From: Bog-159 sp050008575
GTDB lineage: Bacteria > Acidobacteriota > Terriglobia > Bryobacterales > Bryobacteraceae
DNA: 64,000 nucleotides
Assembly: GCA_050008575.1 (NCBI GenBank)
Contig: JBEKMJ010000004.1
Coordinates: forward strand, 1-64,000
Direction of reading: 5' to 3'
A program made the translations under genes and the position numbers. The notes under the pieces were generated by a model. That model saw only the letters and a list, made by a program, of their open reading frames with translations. It was not told the DNA's origin and made no database searches. Positions within the stretch are counted from its first letter, which is position 1; each line of letters opens with the position of its first letter. Shown here one piece after another: positions 26,046-35,174 of this stretch.

Positions 26046-26128
26046 CAGGCCAGTTGCGCTCGCCTCCACAGGCTAAAGCCCATGCCACCAAACTCCGCCG
26101 CCGCAGGTTGGGAGCTTGCCCCACAAAA
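26046..26128. repeat. Mosaic hairpin repeat, locus 10
   Basis: Degenerate modules including GGCTAAAGCC and CCGCCGCAGGTTGGGAGC, ending TTGCCCCAC. Less regular than other loci. Confidence 0.6.
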
Positions 26129-26229
26129 AGCTGGAAAACTAAGGGGCAATGGCCTGCCCCCGCGGCCGGCGCTTAACGAAAGGCAACTTGCCGCGGTACG
26201 CGCCGTCCAGCCATGCTGGGAGCAGTAGA

Positions 26230-27054
26230 TTGACTGAACCGCCTATTGACGCCGCCCCGCTGCTCTCCGTCCGGATTTCCGCGGACTACCGCGCGCGCCA
26301 GCAAGTCCTAAGCAACGCCGCATTCGATATGGAACGCGGAGAGATCGTGGGTCTGGCCGGCCAGAGCGGTTCGGGCAAGAGCACCATCGCCCTCGCCATC
26401 ATGCGGCTGCTCCACTTCAAGGGCGGCGCCGTGCGCGGCGAGATCCATTTTCGCGGCTGCGACCTGCTGCGCGCGACCGAACGCGAAATGCGCGCCATTC
26501 GCGGCCGTGAGATCTCCCTGGTCCTGCAGAATCCGGTTTCCGCCCTGAACCCGGCGCTGCGTATCGGCACGCAATTGTCGGAGGCCTGGGAAGCCCACGA
26601 CCACGCGCCACGCGACCGCCGCGAAACCGCCATCTTCGATGCCCTGGAGGCCGTCAGCCTCACCGTCGACCGGCCCTTCCTGCGCCGCTATCCCGCCGAA
26701 CTGAGCGTGGGACAGGCCCAGCGCGTGCTCATCGCCATGGCCATACTGCATCGGCCCGCGCTGCTGATCGCCGACGAGGCCACCAGTGCGCTCGACGCGC
26801 TCACCCAATCCGAAATCCTGCGCCTGTTCGCCCGCCTCAATCGCGAGCTTTCGATGGCAATCCTATATATCTCGCACGATCTGCTGTCGATCGCGTCGCT
26901 CTGCCAGCGCGTGGCCATTCTGCACGAAGGTGAAATCGTGGAATTCGCGCCAGTGGAGAGCATTTTCCATTACCCCGCGCACCCCTATACGCGGCGGCTT
27001 ATCGATGCCATCCCCACGCCGCCGCTGTCGGGCGAGGCGCGCGCGTTCGCCTGA
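26230..27054 (+). CDS. Oligopeptide/dipeptide ABC transporter ATP-binding protein
   Basis: 274-aa DppD/OppD-type ATPase. Walker A GQSGSGKST, Q-loop LVLQNPVSALNP, signature LSVGQAQR, Walker B ALLIADEATSALD, H-loop YISHDL, and the oligopeptide-type end HPYTRRLIDAIP. TTG 26230 is chosen because GGAG lies 7 nt upstream; the frame before it is low-quality. No permease gene is adjacent, but a peptide-binding protein lies 4 kb downstream. The second ATPase (DppF-type) is also missing here, so it must work with subunits encoded elsewhere. Confidence 0.88.
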   Translation: MTEPPIDAAPLLSVRISADYRARQQVLSNAAFDMERGEIVGLAGQSGSGKSTIALAIMRLLHFKGGAVRGEIHFRGCDLLRATEREMRAIRGREISLVLQNPVSALNPALRIGTQLSEAWEAHDHAPRDRRETAIFDALEAVSLTVDRPFLRRYPAELSVGQAQRVLIAMAILHRPALLIADEATSALDALTQSEILRLFARLNRELSMAILYISHDLLSIASLCQRVAILHEGEIVEFAPVESIFHYPAHPYTRRLIDAIPTPPLSGEARAFA

Positions 27055-27187
27055 GCGGCGCAACCGCACCGTGAAGACCTGGCTGGTTGTGTAGCTTCCA
27101 TTCGGGGCCGTAACAGGCGATCGGCCGGCACTTGCATCGGCCGGCGGTTCACGCAGATCCCTTGCGTGGAGGCTACGGTACCGACAG

Positions 27188-27298
27188 GAGCCGGCTATAG
27201 AGGCGAGCGTAGCTCGCCTCTATAGGCTAAAGCCTATGCCACCACGCCCTGCAAAAAGCGGCCTACGAGGCCGCCGCAGGCTGCGAGCGTGCCCCACC
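27188..27298. repeat. Mosaic hairpin repeats, locus 11
   Basis: GCCGGCTATAGAGGC, GGCGAGCGTAGCTCGCC and GGCGGCCTACGAGGCCGCC-like modules, ending GCCCCACC. Together with the AT-rich region 27320-27504 it makes up the 450-bp gap before the sigma-54 activator. Confidence 0.7.
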
Positions 27299-27440
27299 AA
27301 AAGGCGGCGGCGGCCAGGGTTAGGAAACTAAGTGGCGTTATCTTAAGTTAGCCGCTTATTATTAACTGTTCCCGTTAACCTTGGCGAGTTCATTCCGAAC
27401 GATACTATCCTAGGCCATAACCTAATCATTATCTTGGTAC

Positions 27441-27454
27441 AGAAAGTACTTTCT
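27441..27454. promoter_or_regulatory. Perfect palindrome upstream of sigma-54 activator
   Basis: AGAAAGTACTTTCT is a perfect 14-bp palindrome in an unusually AT-rich stretch, 50 bp before the activator start. It is a candidate operator, possibly for autoregulation. Confidence 0.35.
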
Positions 27455-27504
27455 TATCGGATAATTGATTTGAATATAGAGCGCATAGAGCGTATGTTAC
27501 TGGT

Positions 27505-28605
27505 ATGGCAATGACCGCGAAGGTACTCTCACTAGGAGGCGGAACTGCGGGCCGCTTCAATTTCCACCGCGCGGTACCCCGCCATAACCAGGAGGACGCG
27601 GGTCCCGAAACACGGTACCGGCAGGACCATCTTAGGGCGGCGCAGGCCCAGGATGAGGGCAACATCTTGAGCGGCGCCGTGGTCAGAAGCGAGCGCATGA
27701 AGGCCGTCTTCCGCCTGGTGGAAAAAATAGCGCGCACCAACGCCACGGTCCTGATCGGCGGCGAGAGCGGATCCGGCAAAGAGGTGGTGGCGCGCGCCGT
27801 GCATAACCTCTCCCTGCGGTGCGAGCGTCCCTGGGTGGATATCAACTGCGGCGCGCTGCCGGACCACCTGGTGGAGAGCGAACTGTTTGGCTACGAGAAG
27901 GGCGCGTTCAGCGGCGCGGAAGGGCAAAAGCCGGGCATGTTCGAACTCGCCAGCGGCGGGACTTTGTTCCTGGACGAAATCGGGGAACTCGACGCCAAGA
28001 TGCAGGTGAAACTGTTGCGTGTCCTGGACGGCGTGCCGTACTACAGGCTGGGGGGCACGCGCAAGGTCGCGGTGGACGCGCGCATTGTGGCCGCTACAAA
28101 CAAGAATCTGGAGCAGGCCGTGGAGGCAGGCACATTCCGCGGAGACCTGTATCACAGGCTGAACCAGGTCAGTATCCAGGTGCCGCCCTTGCGCGAGCGG
28201 GTGGAAGATGTGGCGCCTCTGGCCTATCACTTCTTGCATGAAGTGGACCCACGGCTGGAATTGGGAGAGGACGCTCTGAACGCGCTCGAAGACCACGGCT
28301 GGCCCGGCAATGTGCGGGAACTGCGCAATGCGATCACGCGCGCGGCGGTCCTGGCGGAGAGTTGGGAGATCCGCGCCGCCGATCTGAGCCTGCGGCCGTG
28401 CCCGCAAGGGCCCGTGGCGCGGCCGGAGTTGAAAAGCCAATTGGGCGGCCTCGAAGAGCAAGTGATTCGCGAGGCGCTCGAAAAATCGGGAGGCAGGCAG
28501 GATGTGGCGGCGGGACTGCTGGGCATCTCGCGGCGCACCTTGTTGAGGAGACTGAAGGAGTATAAGACGCGCGCCAGCACCGAAGTGTGCGCTTCTCCCG
28601 CGTAA
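27505..28605 (+). CDS. Sigma-54 dependent transcriptional activator
   Basis: 366-aa enhancer-binding protein without receiver or GAF domain. AAA+ domain: Walker A GGESGSGKE near residue 84, the sigma-54 contact loop GAFSGA (Ser instead of the usual Thr in GAFTGA), Walker B GTLFLDEIGEL, and the arginine-finger region FRGDLYHRLN. WPGNVRELRN and a C-terminal Fis-type helix-turn-helix (DVAAGLLGISRRTLLRRLKEY) follow. The first 55 residues are of low complexity and not a known input domain, so control may come through partners. It is 4 nt before the HD-GYP gene, implying one operon. Confidence 0.9.
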   Translation: MAMTAKVLSLGGGTAGRFNFHRAVPRHNQEDAGPETRYRQDHLRAAQAQDEGNILSGAVVRSERMKAVFRLVEKIARTNATVLIGGESGSGKEVVARAVHNLSLRCERPWVDINCGALPDHLVESELFGYEKGAFSGAEGQKPGMFELASGGTLFLDEIGELDAKMQVKLLRVLDGVPYYRLGGTRKVAVDARIVAATNKNLEQAVEAGTFRGDLYHRLNQVSIQVPPLRERVEDVAPLAYHFLHEVDPRLELGEDALNALEDHGWPGNVRELRNAITRAAVLAESWEIRAADLSLRPCPQGPVARPELKSQLGGLEEQVIREALEKSGGRQDVAAGLLGISRRTLLRRLKEYKTRASTEVCASPA

Positions 28606-28609
28606 TCAC

Positions 28610-31030
28610 ATGAACATCAAGGCGAAGCTCTACGTCGCGATGGTTAGTTTCGCCGGCATGGGCGTCATCGGGATGACCTTGTACCGGTGGCATTCCGACG
28701 ACCTCTATCGCTTCTGCTTCTATCTTGTCCTGTCGTCCCTGGCAGCCGGCCTGAAGGTGACTCTGCCGGGAATTCGGGGGACGATGTCGGTTTGTTTCCT
28801 GTTCGTGTTCATCGGCATCGCCGACTTGAATGCGCCTGAAACCTTGCTCATCGGCTGTGCCGGCACGGTGGTGCAGTGCCTTTGGAAGTCAAAACAGCGG
28901 CCCAAGGCGTTCCAGGTGGCGTTCAGCATAGCGAACACCGGCATCGCGGTAACGCTGGCATATTCCTTCTACCATTGGCCTCTACTGCAACGCTTCGAGC
29001 ATATCGGTCCTTTGCTGCTGATCGCCACCGGCCTGGCCTACTACACTCTGAACACCGTTCCGATCGCGGAGGTCATCTCTCTCTCCGAGGGAAAGAACTT
29101 CGTCGAGACGTGGCATAACTGTTATTTCTGGTCGTTTCCATTCTACCTGGTGGGCGCTTCGGTGGCGTGGATCATCAGTCTCTTCACCAAACAGATGCAC
29201 TGGCAAGGCTCTATCGTGCTGCTGCCGGTGATCTATTTGATCTACCGTTCATATCAGCTCTATCTGGCGCGATTGGAAGACGAGAGACGGCACGTGGAGT
29301 CGATTGCCGAGCTGCATATGCGCACGATCGAAGCATTGGCCCTGGCGATTGAAGCGAAAGATCACACCACTCACGAGCATCTGCGGCGCGTCCGGGTTTA
29401 TGCGGTTGAAATAGGCAAGCAATTGGGACTATCCGAGGAGGAACTGGAAGCCCTCAAGGCGGCCGCGCTGCTGCACGACATAGGGAAGCTGGCCGTGCCG
29501 GAGCATATCATATCCAAACCGGGCCGGCTGACTCAGGAAGAATTCGAGAAGATGAAAATCCACCCCGTGGTGGGAGCGGAGATTCTGGAGCGCGTCGCGT
29601 TTCCCTATCCGGTGGCTCCGATCGTGAGAGCGCATCACGAGAAGTGGGATGGAAGCGGTTACCCCTACGGACTCAGCGGCGAGGAAATACCTATTGGGGC
29701 GCGCATCCTATCGGCGGTGGACTGCCTGGACGCGCTGGCTTCCGACCGCCAATACCGGCGCGCACTGGAACTAAACGAAGCCATGAACGAGGTGGTGGCG
29801 CAGGCCGGCAAGAGCTTCGACCCGCGCGTGGTGCTTATCTTGAAGCGGCACTACGTCGAGCTCGAGCGATTGGCGCAGGCCACTCCGCAAACCACCGCCA
29901 AACTATCGACGGACGTGAGAATTGAAAGAGGCTCGGAACCGGCGGCCGGATATCAAGGCGCGGCACCGCACACGGCTCCAGGCAATGAATACGACTTTCT
30001 GTGCTCGATCGCGGCGGCGCGGCAGGAAGTGCAGTTGTTGTTTGAATTGGTACAGGATCTGGGCAACTCCTTAAGCTTGGATGAAACCCTTTCCGTAGTG
30101 GCGGCCCGCTTGCGGAAAATCGTCCCTTATGACGCCATTGCCATTTATGTACGGGTTGACGGAAAATTAGTCCCGCAGTATGTGAATGGAGAAGACTTCC
30201 GGCTATTCACTTCACTGGAGATACCGGTGGGAGAAGGTCTCTCGGGCTGGGTGGCGGAAAACCGCAAGCCTATCTTGAATGGTAACCCGTCCGTGGAGCC
30301 GGGGTATCTGGCGGATCCGGCTAAGTTCAGCACGCTAAGATCCGCGCTGGCGGTTCCGCTGGAAGGATTGAGCGGAGCGATCGGCGTGATGACGTTATAC
30401 CGCGCGGAGCATGACGCGTTCTCCCGCGACCATCTGCGCATCCTGCTGGCGATCAGCAGCAAGGTATCGCTGGCAGTGGAGAACGCGTTGATCTTCCGCC
30501 AGGTCGAAGACTCGGCGACCACGGACTATCTTTCCGGATTGCCGAATGCGCGTTCCCTGTTTCTGCGGCTGGACAGCGAAGTGGCGCGCTGCAGCCGGAG
30601 CCGGGAGCCCCTGTGCGTGGTGGTCTGCGATCTGGATGGCTTCAAGCAGATCAACGACCGGTTCGGCCACCTGGAAGGCAATAAGGTGTTGCGGCTGGTG
30701 GCGGACGCGCTGCGCAGCCGCTGCCGCGAATACGATTATGTGGCGCGCATGGGCGGCGACGAATTCGTGCTGCTGTTGCCGGGCAGCGACCGGAGATCGA
30801 TCCAGGGGCGCATCGCCGAAATCCGCCAGATCGCGATCGGAACGGGAATGCCGGCTGGAGGCGGCGTTTCCATGAGTATTGGCGAGGCTTATTATCCGGA
30901 AGACGGCTCCGATGCGGAGGAACTGCTGGCCGAAGCCGACAAGCGCATGTACAAAGCCAAACAGCTTCGGAAGAAGTATAGGATGGCGGTCTATCCGCAG
31001 ACGGCCGTCGAGGTTGCGGCTACCGCATGA
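28610..31030 (+). CDS. Membrane HD-GYP/GAF/GGDEF c-di-GMP protein
   Basis: 806 aa. Residues 1-215: about seven membrane helices (a MASE-like sensor). 225-410: HD-GYP phosphodiesterase with HD at 289-290, HIISKPGRLTQEE and HHEKWDGSGYPYGLSG. About 465-615: GAF domain. About 630-795: diguanylate cyclase with intact GGDEF at 715-719 and the product-inhibition site REYD exactly five residues before it. So it has both synthetic and degrading modules. Its sensor domain is clearly homologous to the stand-alone protein at 37762. Cotranscribed with the sigma-54 activator. Confidence 0.93.
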   Translation: MNIKAKLYVAMVSFAGMGVIGMTLYRWHSDDLYRFCFYLVLSSLAAGLKVTLPGIRGTMSVCFLFVFIGIADLNAPETLLIGCAGTVVQCLWKSKQRPKAFQVAFSIANTGIAVTLAYSFYHWPLLQRFEHIGPLLLIATGLAYYTLNTVPIAEVISLSEGKNFVETWHNCYFWSFPFYLVGASVAWIISLFTKQMHWQGSIVLLPVIYLIYRSYQLYLARLEDERRHVESIAELHMRTIEALALAIEAKDHTTHEHLRRVRVYAVEIGKQLGLSEEELEALKAAALLHDIGKLAVPEHIISKPGRLTQEEFEKMKIHPVVGAEILERVAFPYPVAPIVRAHHEKWDGSGYPYGLSGEEIPIGARILSAVDCLDALASDRQYRRALELNEAMNEVVAQAGKSFDPRVVLILKRHYVELERLAQATPQTTAKLSTDVRIERGSEPAAGYQGAAPHTAPGNEYDFLCSIAAARQEVQLLFELVQDLGNSLSLDETLSVVAARLRKIVPYDAIAIYVRVDGKLVPQYVNGEDFRLFTSLEIPVGEGLSGWVAENRKPILNGNPSVEPGYLADPAKFSTLRSALAVPLEGLSGAIGVMTLYRAEHDAFSRDHLRILLAISSKVSLAVENALIFRQVEDSATTDYLSGLPNARSLFLRLDSEVARCSRSREPLCVVVCDLDGFKQINDRFGHLEGNKVLRLVADALRSRCREYDYVARMGGDEFVLLLPGSDRRSIQGRIAEIRQIAIGTGMPAGGGVSMSIGEAYYPEDGSDAEELLAEADKRMYKAKQLRKKYRMAVYPQTAVEVAATA

Positions 31031-31061
31031 CAAGGCCGGGCGGCCTGCGAGGCCGCCCCAC
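31031..31061. repeat. Hairpin repeat, locus 12
   Basis: GGCGGCCTGCGAGGCCGCC followed by CCAC, between the HD-GYP and peptide-binding genes. Confidence 0.7.
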
Positions 31062-31091
31062 TTAGGTTCTTGGAACGTGGAGAGTTAAATT

Positions 31092-32717
31092 ATGAAACTG
31101 CGGTCGATACTGTTGGGGCTGGCTGTAGCATTGGCTCCGGCATATGGTCAGTATGGCGGCGAATTGCGATTCTGTTTACAGGGCGAACCCAAGACATTCA
31201 ATCCTCTATTAGTAGAAGACGATCCGTCCGAAGTGGTCCGCTATCTGACCGGCGGTGTCCTCATCCGGGTAAACAGGTCGACGCAAGAGGTGGAGCCCGA
31301 ATTGGCTGCCTCGTGGAAGATAGACAAGAACGGCAAACGCGTCACGTTTCAGCTCCGGCGAGGACTCAGTTTCTCCGACGGAACTCCGTTTACAGCCGAA
31401 GATGTGGCCGGGACCATGCGCATGGTAATGGACCCGAAGCTGCATGCGCCCGTGGGGGACGCATTCCGTTCGGGGCCTGGCGCGGCCGATATTACAGTAA
31501 CGGGCCCGGACCGGATCGCTATCGCTTTTCCATCCGTCGTATCCGGTATGGAGCGGCTCTTCGATCAAGTGGCTATCATGTCGGCCAAGTCTCCGAAGAA
31601 AGAGGCGGCGGTACTGGGACCTTTTTACGTAGCGGATTACAAGGCGGGGTCCGAAGTGCTGCTGAAAAAGAATCCGCACTACTGGAAGCGGGATGCGCTA
31701 GGCCGCGCACTACCTTACCTGGATTCGATCCGGCTGTCGATTCAACAGAACCGGACGATGGAGACGGTGCGATTCGAGCGCGGCGAACTGCATCTGATTA
31801 ATAGCGTCGCGCCGGATAACTTTGAGAAACTGGCCGGCGAATCGCCGCAGGCTGTCAGTGATATCGGCCCCGGGCTGGAATCGGAGTTGCTCTGGTTCAA
31901 CCAGGCGCCGGGCGCGCCACTGCCCGATTTCAAGAAGGCGTGGTTCCGGTCGGCGGCGTTCCGCCGGGCGGTCCTGCAGGCGATCAATCGCGGCGATCTT
32001 TGCCGCGTAGTCTATCATGGGCACGCCAGCCCGGCGGTAGGGCCGATTTCGCCGGCGAACCGGCATTGGTACAACACGGGCTTGAAGCCCATGCCTTTCG
32101 ATCGCGCGGCGGCTCTGCGCAGCCTGGCGCAGGATGGCTTTGAGATGAAAGGCGGCGCCCTGCGCGACCGCCAGGGGAATCCGGTGGAGTTCTCCGTGGT
32201 CACCAACGCGGGAAACCTGTCACGGGAGAAAATGGCCGCCATGATCCAGCAGGACCTGGGGTCAATCGGCATCAGGCTCAACGTGGTGACTCTGGATTTC
32301 GCTTCCTTGATCGAGCGGTTGACCAAGACTTTCGCGTATGAGGCGTGCCTGCTCGGCATGGCTAATGTGGACTTAGATCCTAATCTGCAGATGAACGTGT
32401 GGTTAAGCTCCGCGAGCAATCATCAATGGAACCCGAGTCAGAAGGCGCCCGCGACGCCTTGGGAAGCGGAAATCGACCGCCTGATGCAGGCGCAGGCCGC
32501 GGAAAGCAACCCGGCGCTGCGGAAGCGGGACTTCGACCGTGTACAGGAGATCGCTTGGGAGCAGGCGCCTTTCTTGTATCTCGTAAATAAGAACACGCTC
32601 ATTGCGGTGTCGCCGTCACTGCACAACGTGAAGGCGGCGCTAATCCGGCCGTATACTTACTGGAATGTCGAACGTCTTTCGCTTTCGACTCAAGTGGCAA
32701 GCACGCGGCCCCGATAG
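31092..32717 (+). CDS. Peptide ABC transporter substrate-binding protein, family 5
   Basis: 541-aa exported binding protein. Signal peptide MKLRSILLGLAVALAPAYG, then the SBP_bac_5 landmarks GGELRFCLQGEPKTFNPLL, the PELAASWKIDKNGKRVTFQLR block, FSDGTPFTAEDV and the C-terminal WNVERL. Delivers di- or oligopeptides (less often nickel or sugars) to an ABC permease. The OppD-type ATPase at 26230 and the M20 dipeptidase at 33016 support peptide uptake. No lipobox is seen, so it is probably soluble in the periplasm. Confidence 0.9.
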   Translation: MKLRSILLGLAVALAPAYGQYGGELRFCLQGEPKTFNPLLVEDDPSEVVRYLTGGVLIRVNRSTQEVEPELAASWKIDKNGKRVTFQLRRGLSFSDGTPFTAEDVAGTMRMVMDPKLHAPVGDAFRSGPGAADITVTGPDRIAIAFPSVVSGMERLFDQVAIMSAKSPKKEAAVLGPFYVADYKAGSEVLLKKNPHYWKRDALGRALPYLDSIRLSIQQNRTMETVRFERGELHLINSVAPDNFEKLAGESPQAVSDIGPGLESELLWFNQAPGAPLPDFKKAWFRSAAFRRAVLQAINRGDLCRVVYHGHASPAVGPISPANRHWYNTGLKPMPFDRAAALRSLAQDGFEMKGGALRDRQGNPVEFSVVTNAGNLSREKMAAMIQQDLGSIGIRLNVVTLDFASLIERLTKTFAYEACLLGMANVDLDPNLQMNVWLSSASNHQWNPSQKAPATPWEAEIDRLMQAQAAESNPALRKRDFDRVQEIAWEQAPFLYLVNKNTLIAVSPSLHNVKAALIRPYTYWNVERLSLSTQVASTRPR

Positions 32718-32741
32718 CCCGCCCCTGCTCCGCGGCTTATA

Positions 32742-32881
32742 CTTGAGTGGGGCAGAACTCCAGTCCTGCCAGGATGGGCCCGCGGCCCACGAATCGCGAT
32801 GAAAACCCGCGTGGGGCGGCGCCGTGCGCCGCCGAAGAGCGGGCCTGCGAGGCCCGCGCAGGCTGCGAGCCTGCCCCACGG
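32742..32881. repeat. Mosaic hairpin repeats, locus 13
   Basis: Two GTGGGGC starts and a GCCCCAC end. Stems GCAGAACT/AGTCCTGC (imperfect), GGCGGCGCCGTGCGCCGCC, GCGGGCCTGCGAGGCCCGC and GCAGGCTGCGAGCCTGC. Confidence 0.75.
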
Positions 32882-33015
32882 CGGCGGACGGAATGTCGAA
32901 ACGCAGCGGGTTTTCGACCGTGAGCGTAACGAAATCGGCCCTGACCGCAGGCCACAAAGATTGGGCGAGCCCCGCTCCCGGTATTCACATACAATGGCAC
33001 TGAGGTGCAATCGCG

Positions 33016-34365
33016 ATGAATTACTACCAGGAGAACCATGCCGCTTTTCTGGAAGGGCTGAAGACGTGGCTGCGCATTCCCAGCATCAGTACGCTTTCCG
33101 AGCACAAGCCCGATATCCGGCGCGCGGCCGAGTTCGCCTTAAACGAGTTGCGCGCCGCCGGGCTCACGGGCGAACTGATCGAAGGCGACGGCAATCCGCT
33201 GGTCTACGCGGAGTGGCTGGGCGCGCCCGGCAAGCCGACGCTGCTGCTGTACGGCCACTACGATGTGCAGCCGCCCGATCCACTGGATGAGTGGAAATCT
33301 CCGCCGTTTGATCCGGAGGTTCGCGGGAACGATATCTTCGGGCGCGGAACATCCGACGACAAGGGCCAGACCTACATCCTGATCAAAGCCGTGGAAGGCC
33401 TGCTGAAGACGCGCGGCAAGCTGCCGGTGAACGTGAAATTCCTGATCGAGGGTGAGGAGGAGACCGGCGGCGAGCACATCGAGGGCTACGTCGCGCAGAA
33501 GCCCGCGCGCCTCAAATCCGACGCGGCCATCATCTGCGATACCGAGATGTTCGCGCCGGAACTGCCCACCATCTGCGTGGGGCTGCGCGGCATGGTGTAC
33601 GCGGAATTGCATGTGGAAGGCGCCAACCACGATCTGCACTCCGGCGTGTATGGCGGAGCGGCCCCCAACCCATTGCAGGCGGTCGCCGAAATCGTCAGCG
33701 CGTTGAAGGACCGCGACGGCCATATTCAGATTCCGGGCTTCTACGACCGCGTAGTCCCGCCCAGCGCCAAGGAACGCGAGGCTTGGGACCGGCTGCCTTT
33801 CGACGAGCGCGACTACATCGACAAAGAGATGGGCGCGCGCGAGTTGGTGGGCGAGCCGGGAATCCCGCTGTTCGAACGGCTATGGGCGCGGCCCACGTTC
33901 GAAGTGCACGGCATTCGGGGCGGCTTCACCGGCGAAGGCGCCAAGACCGTGATCCCGGCGCGCGCGGTGGCCAAGATCAGCACCCGGCTGGTTGCCGATC
34001 AGGACCCCGTCGAAGCCGCCGGGCAATTGAAGCAGGCAATCGCCAAGGCCTGCCCGCGCGGCGTAACCGCCGAGTTGAGGGTGTTGCATTCGGCGCCGCC
34101 CTCGCTGGTGAACCCCGACAACCTCTTTATACACGCCGCGGCCGATGCCATGTCCGAGATCTTCGGCAAGCCTACGGTCTATATCCGCTCCGGCGGATCG
34201 ATTCCCATTGTGGCGGCCTTTGAGCAGAGCCTCGGCATTCCCAGCGTGATGATGGGTTTCGGGCTGCCGGACGACAATCTGCACGCCCCCAACGAGAAGC
34301 TGCATCTGCCGAACTTCTACCGTGGGATTGAAGCCGTGGCGCGGTATCTGGATTTGTTGGGCTGA
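33016..34365 (+). CDS. M20 family dipeptidase
   Basis: 449-aa cytoplasmic metallopeptidase of the carnosinase/PepV-like M20 group. Metal site seen as His81 in YGHYDVQPP, Asp in GRGTSDDKGQ near residue 115, and the catalytic/metal Glu pair in EGEEETGGEH near 148. The dimerisation domain contains the HDLHSGVYGG signature. No signal peptide. Hydrolyses imported dipeptides, which matches the peptide ABC components around it. ATG 33016 gives the usual N-terminus. Confidence 0.94.
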   Translation: MNYYQENHAAFLEGLKTWLRIPSISTLSEHKPDIRRAAEFALNELRAAGLTGELIEGDGNPLVYAEWLGAPGKPTLLLYGHYDVQPPDPLDEWKSPPFDPEVRGNDIFGRGTSDDKGQTYILIKAVEGLLKTRGKLPVNVKFLIEGEEETGGEHIEGYVAQKPARLKSDAAIICDTEMFAPELPTICVGLRGMVYAELHVEGANHDLHSGVYGGAAPNPLQAVAEIVSALKDRDGHIQIPGFYDRVVPPSAKEREAWDRLPFDERDYIDKEMGARELVGEPGIPLFERLWARPTFEVHGIRGGFTGEGAKTVIPARAVAKISTRLVADQDPVEAAGQLKQAIAKACPRGVTAELRVLHSAPPSLVNPDNLFIHAAADAMSEIFGKPTVYIRSGGSIPIVAAFEQSLGIPSVMMGFGLPDDNLHAPNEKLHLPNFYRGIEAVARYLDLLG

Positions 34366-34374
34366 GCATCAGTG

Positions 34375-34460
34375 GTTCAGGCTCGCAGCCTGCGCGGGCT
34401 TCGCAGGCCCGCTCCGCGGCGCGCGAAACTCGCCAGGGGCAGCGCATGGCGCTGCCCCAC
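34375..34460. repeat. Mosaic hairpin repeat, locus 14
   Basis: CAGGCTCGCAGCCTG, GCGGGCTTCGCAGGCCCGC and GGCAGCGCATGGCGCTGCC modules, ending CCCAC. It abuts the transaldolase promoter. Confidence 0.75.
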
Positions 34461-34468
34461 CGGGATGG

Positions 34469-34474
34469 TATAAT
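34469..34474 (+). promoter_or_regulatory. Candidate -10 box of transaldolase
   Basis: A perfect TATAAT 26 nt before the GTG start, directly after the hairpin repeat; no convincing -35 box is seen, since that position falls in repeat sequence. Confidence 0.4.
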
Positions 34475-34499
34475 CCCTAGAGAACTGGAGGATGCACAC

Positions 34500-35162
34500 G
34501 TGAAGTTCTTTCTGGATACCGCCAACCTGGACGAGCTGAAAAAGGGCGCCGACTGGGGCGTGGTCGATGGCGTGACAACCAATCCCACGCTCATCGCCAA
34601 GGAAGGCCGGGCGCTGGAAGACCAGATCCGGCTCATCTGCGACATCGTGGATGGCGACATCAGCGCCGAGGTCGTCTCCACCGAATCCGGCCAGATGGTC
34701 CGGGAAGGCCGCCAACTAGCCCGTTTGCATAAGAACGTGGTCGTGAAATGCCCGCTGACGCGGGACGGCATTAAGGCCACCTCGATCCTGAGCAAGGATG
34801 GCATCCGGGTCAACGTCACGTTGTGCTTCTCGGCGGCGCAGGCGCTATTGGCTGCCAAGGCCGGCGCATACATCGTGAGCCCCTTCGTGGGCCGGTTGGA
34901 CGATATCGGCTGGACCGGCATGGATCTGATCAAGGGCATCGTCCAAATCTATAAGATCCACGGCTTCACGACCCAGGTGCTGGCGGCCTCAATACGCTCT
35001 CCAACGCACGTGGTGGACGCCGCCGCGGCAGGCGCGCACATTGCCACCATGCCCCTGAAGGTGCTGGATATGCTCTTCAATCATCCGCTCACCGACAAGG
35101 GCCTCGAGCAGTTCCTGAAGGACTGGGCCAAAGTGTTCCAGGAAGCCCCGGTCGCCGGCTGA
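34500..35162 (+). CDS. tal: Transaldolase, short (TalC/fructose-6-phosphate aldolase) type
   Basis: 220-aa enzyme of the small transaldolase family. MKFFLDTANLDEL at the N-terminus and GVTTNPTLIAKEGR are family signatures; the Schiff-base lysine is Lys83 in VVVKCPLT. C-terminal TDKGLEQFLKDW is typical. Transfers a dihydroxyacetone unit in the non-oxidative pentose-phosphate pathway. Start GTG 34500 has GGAGG 9 nt upstream and gives the canonical N-terminus. With gnd in this window it covers two pentose-phosphate steps. Confidence 0.95.
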   Translation: MKFFLDTANLDELKKGADWGVVDGVTTNPTLIAKEGRALEDQIRLICDIVDGDISAEVVSTESGQMVREGRQLARLHKNVVVKCPLTRDGIKATSILSKDGIRVNVTLCFSAAQALLAAKAGAYIVSPFVGRLDDIGWTGMDLIKGIVQIYKIHGFTTQVLAASIRSPTHVVDAAAAGAHIATMPLKVLDMLFNHPLTDKGLEQFLKDWAKVFQEAPVAG

Positions 35163-35174
35163 CCCGCGCGGAAG

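Noticed and set aside
32996..33010. TGGCACTGAGGTGCA as a sigma-54 promoter for the M20 gene
   Set aside because: GG and GC are nine, not ten, bases apart, and the site would lie only a few bases before the start codon.
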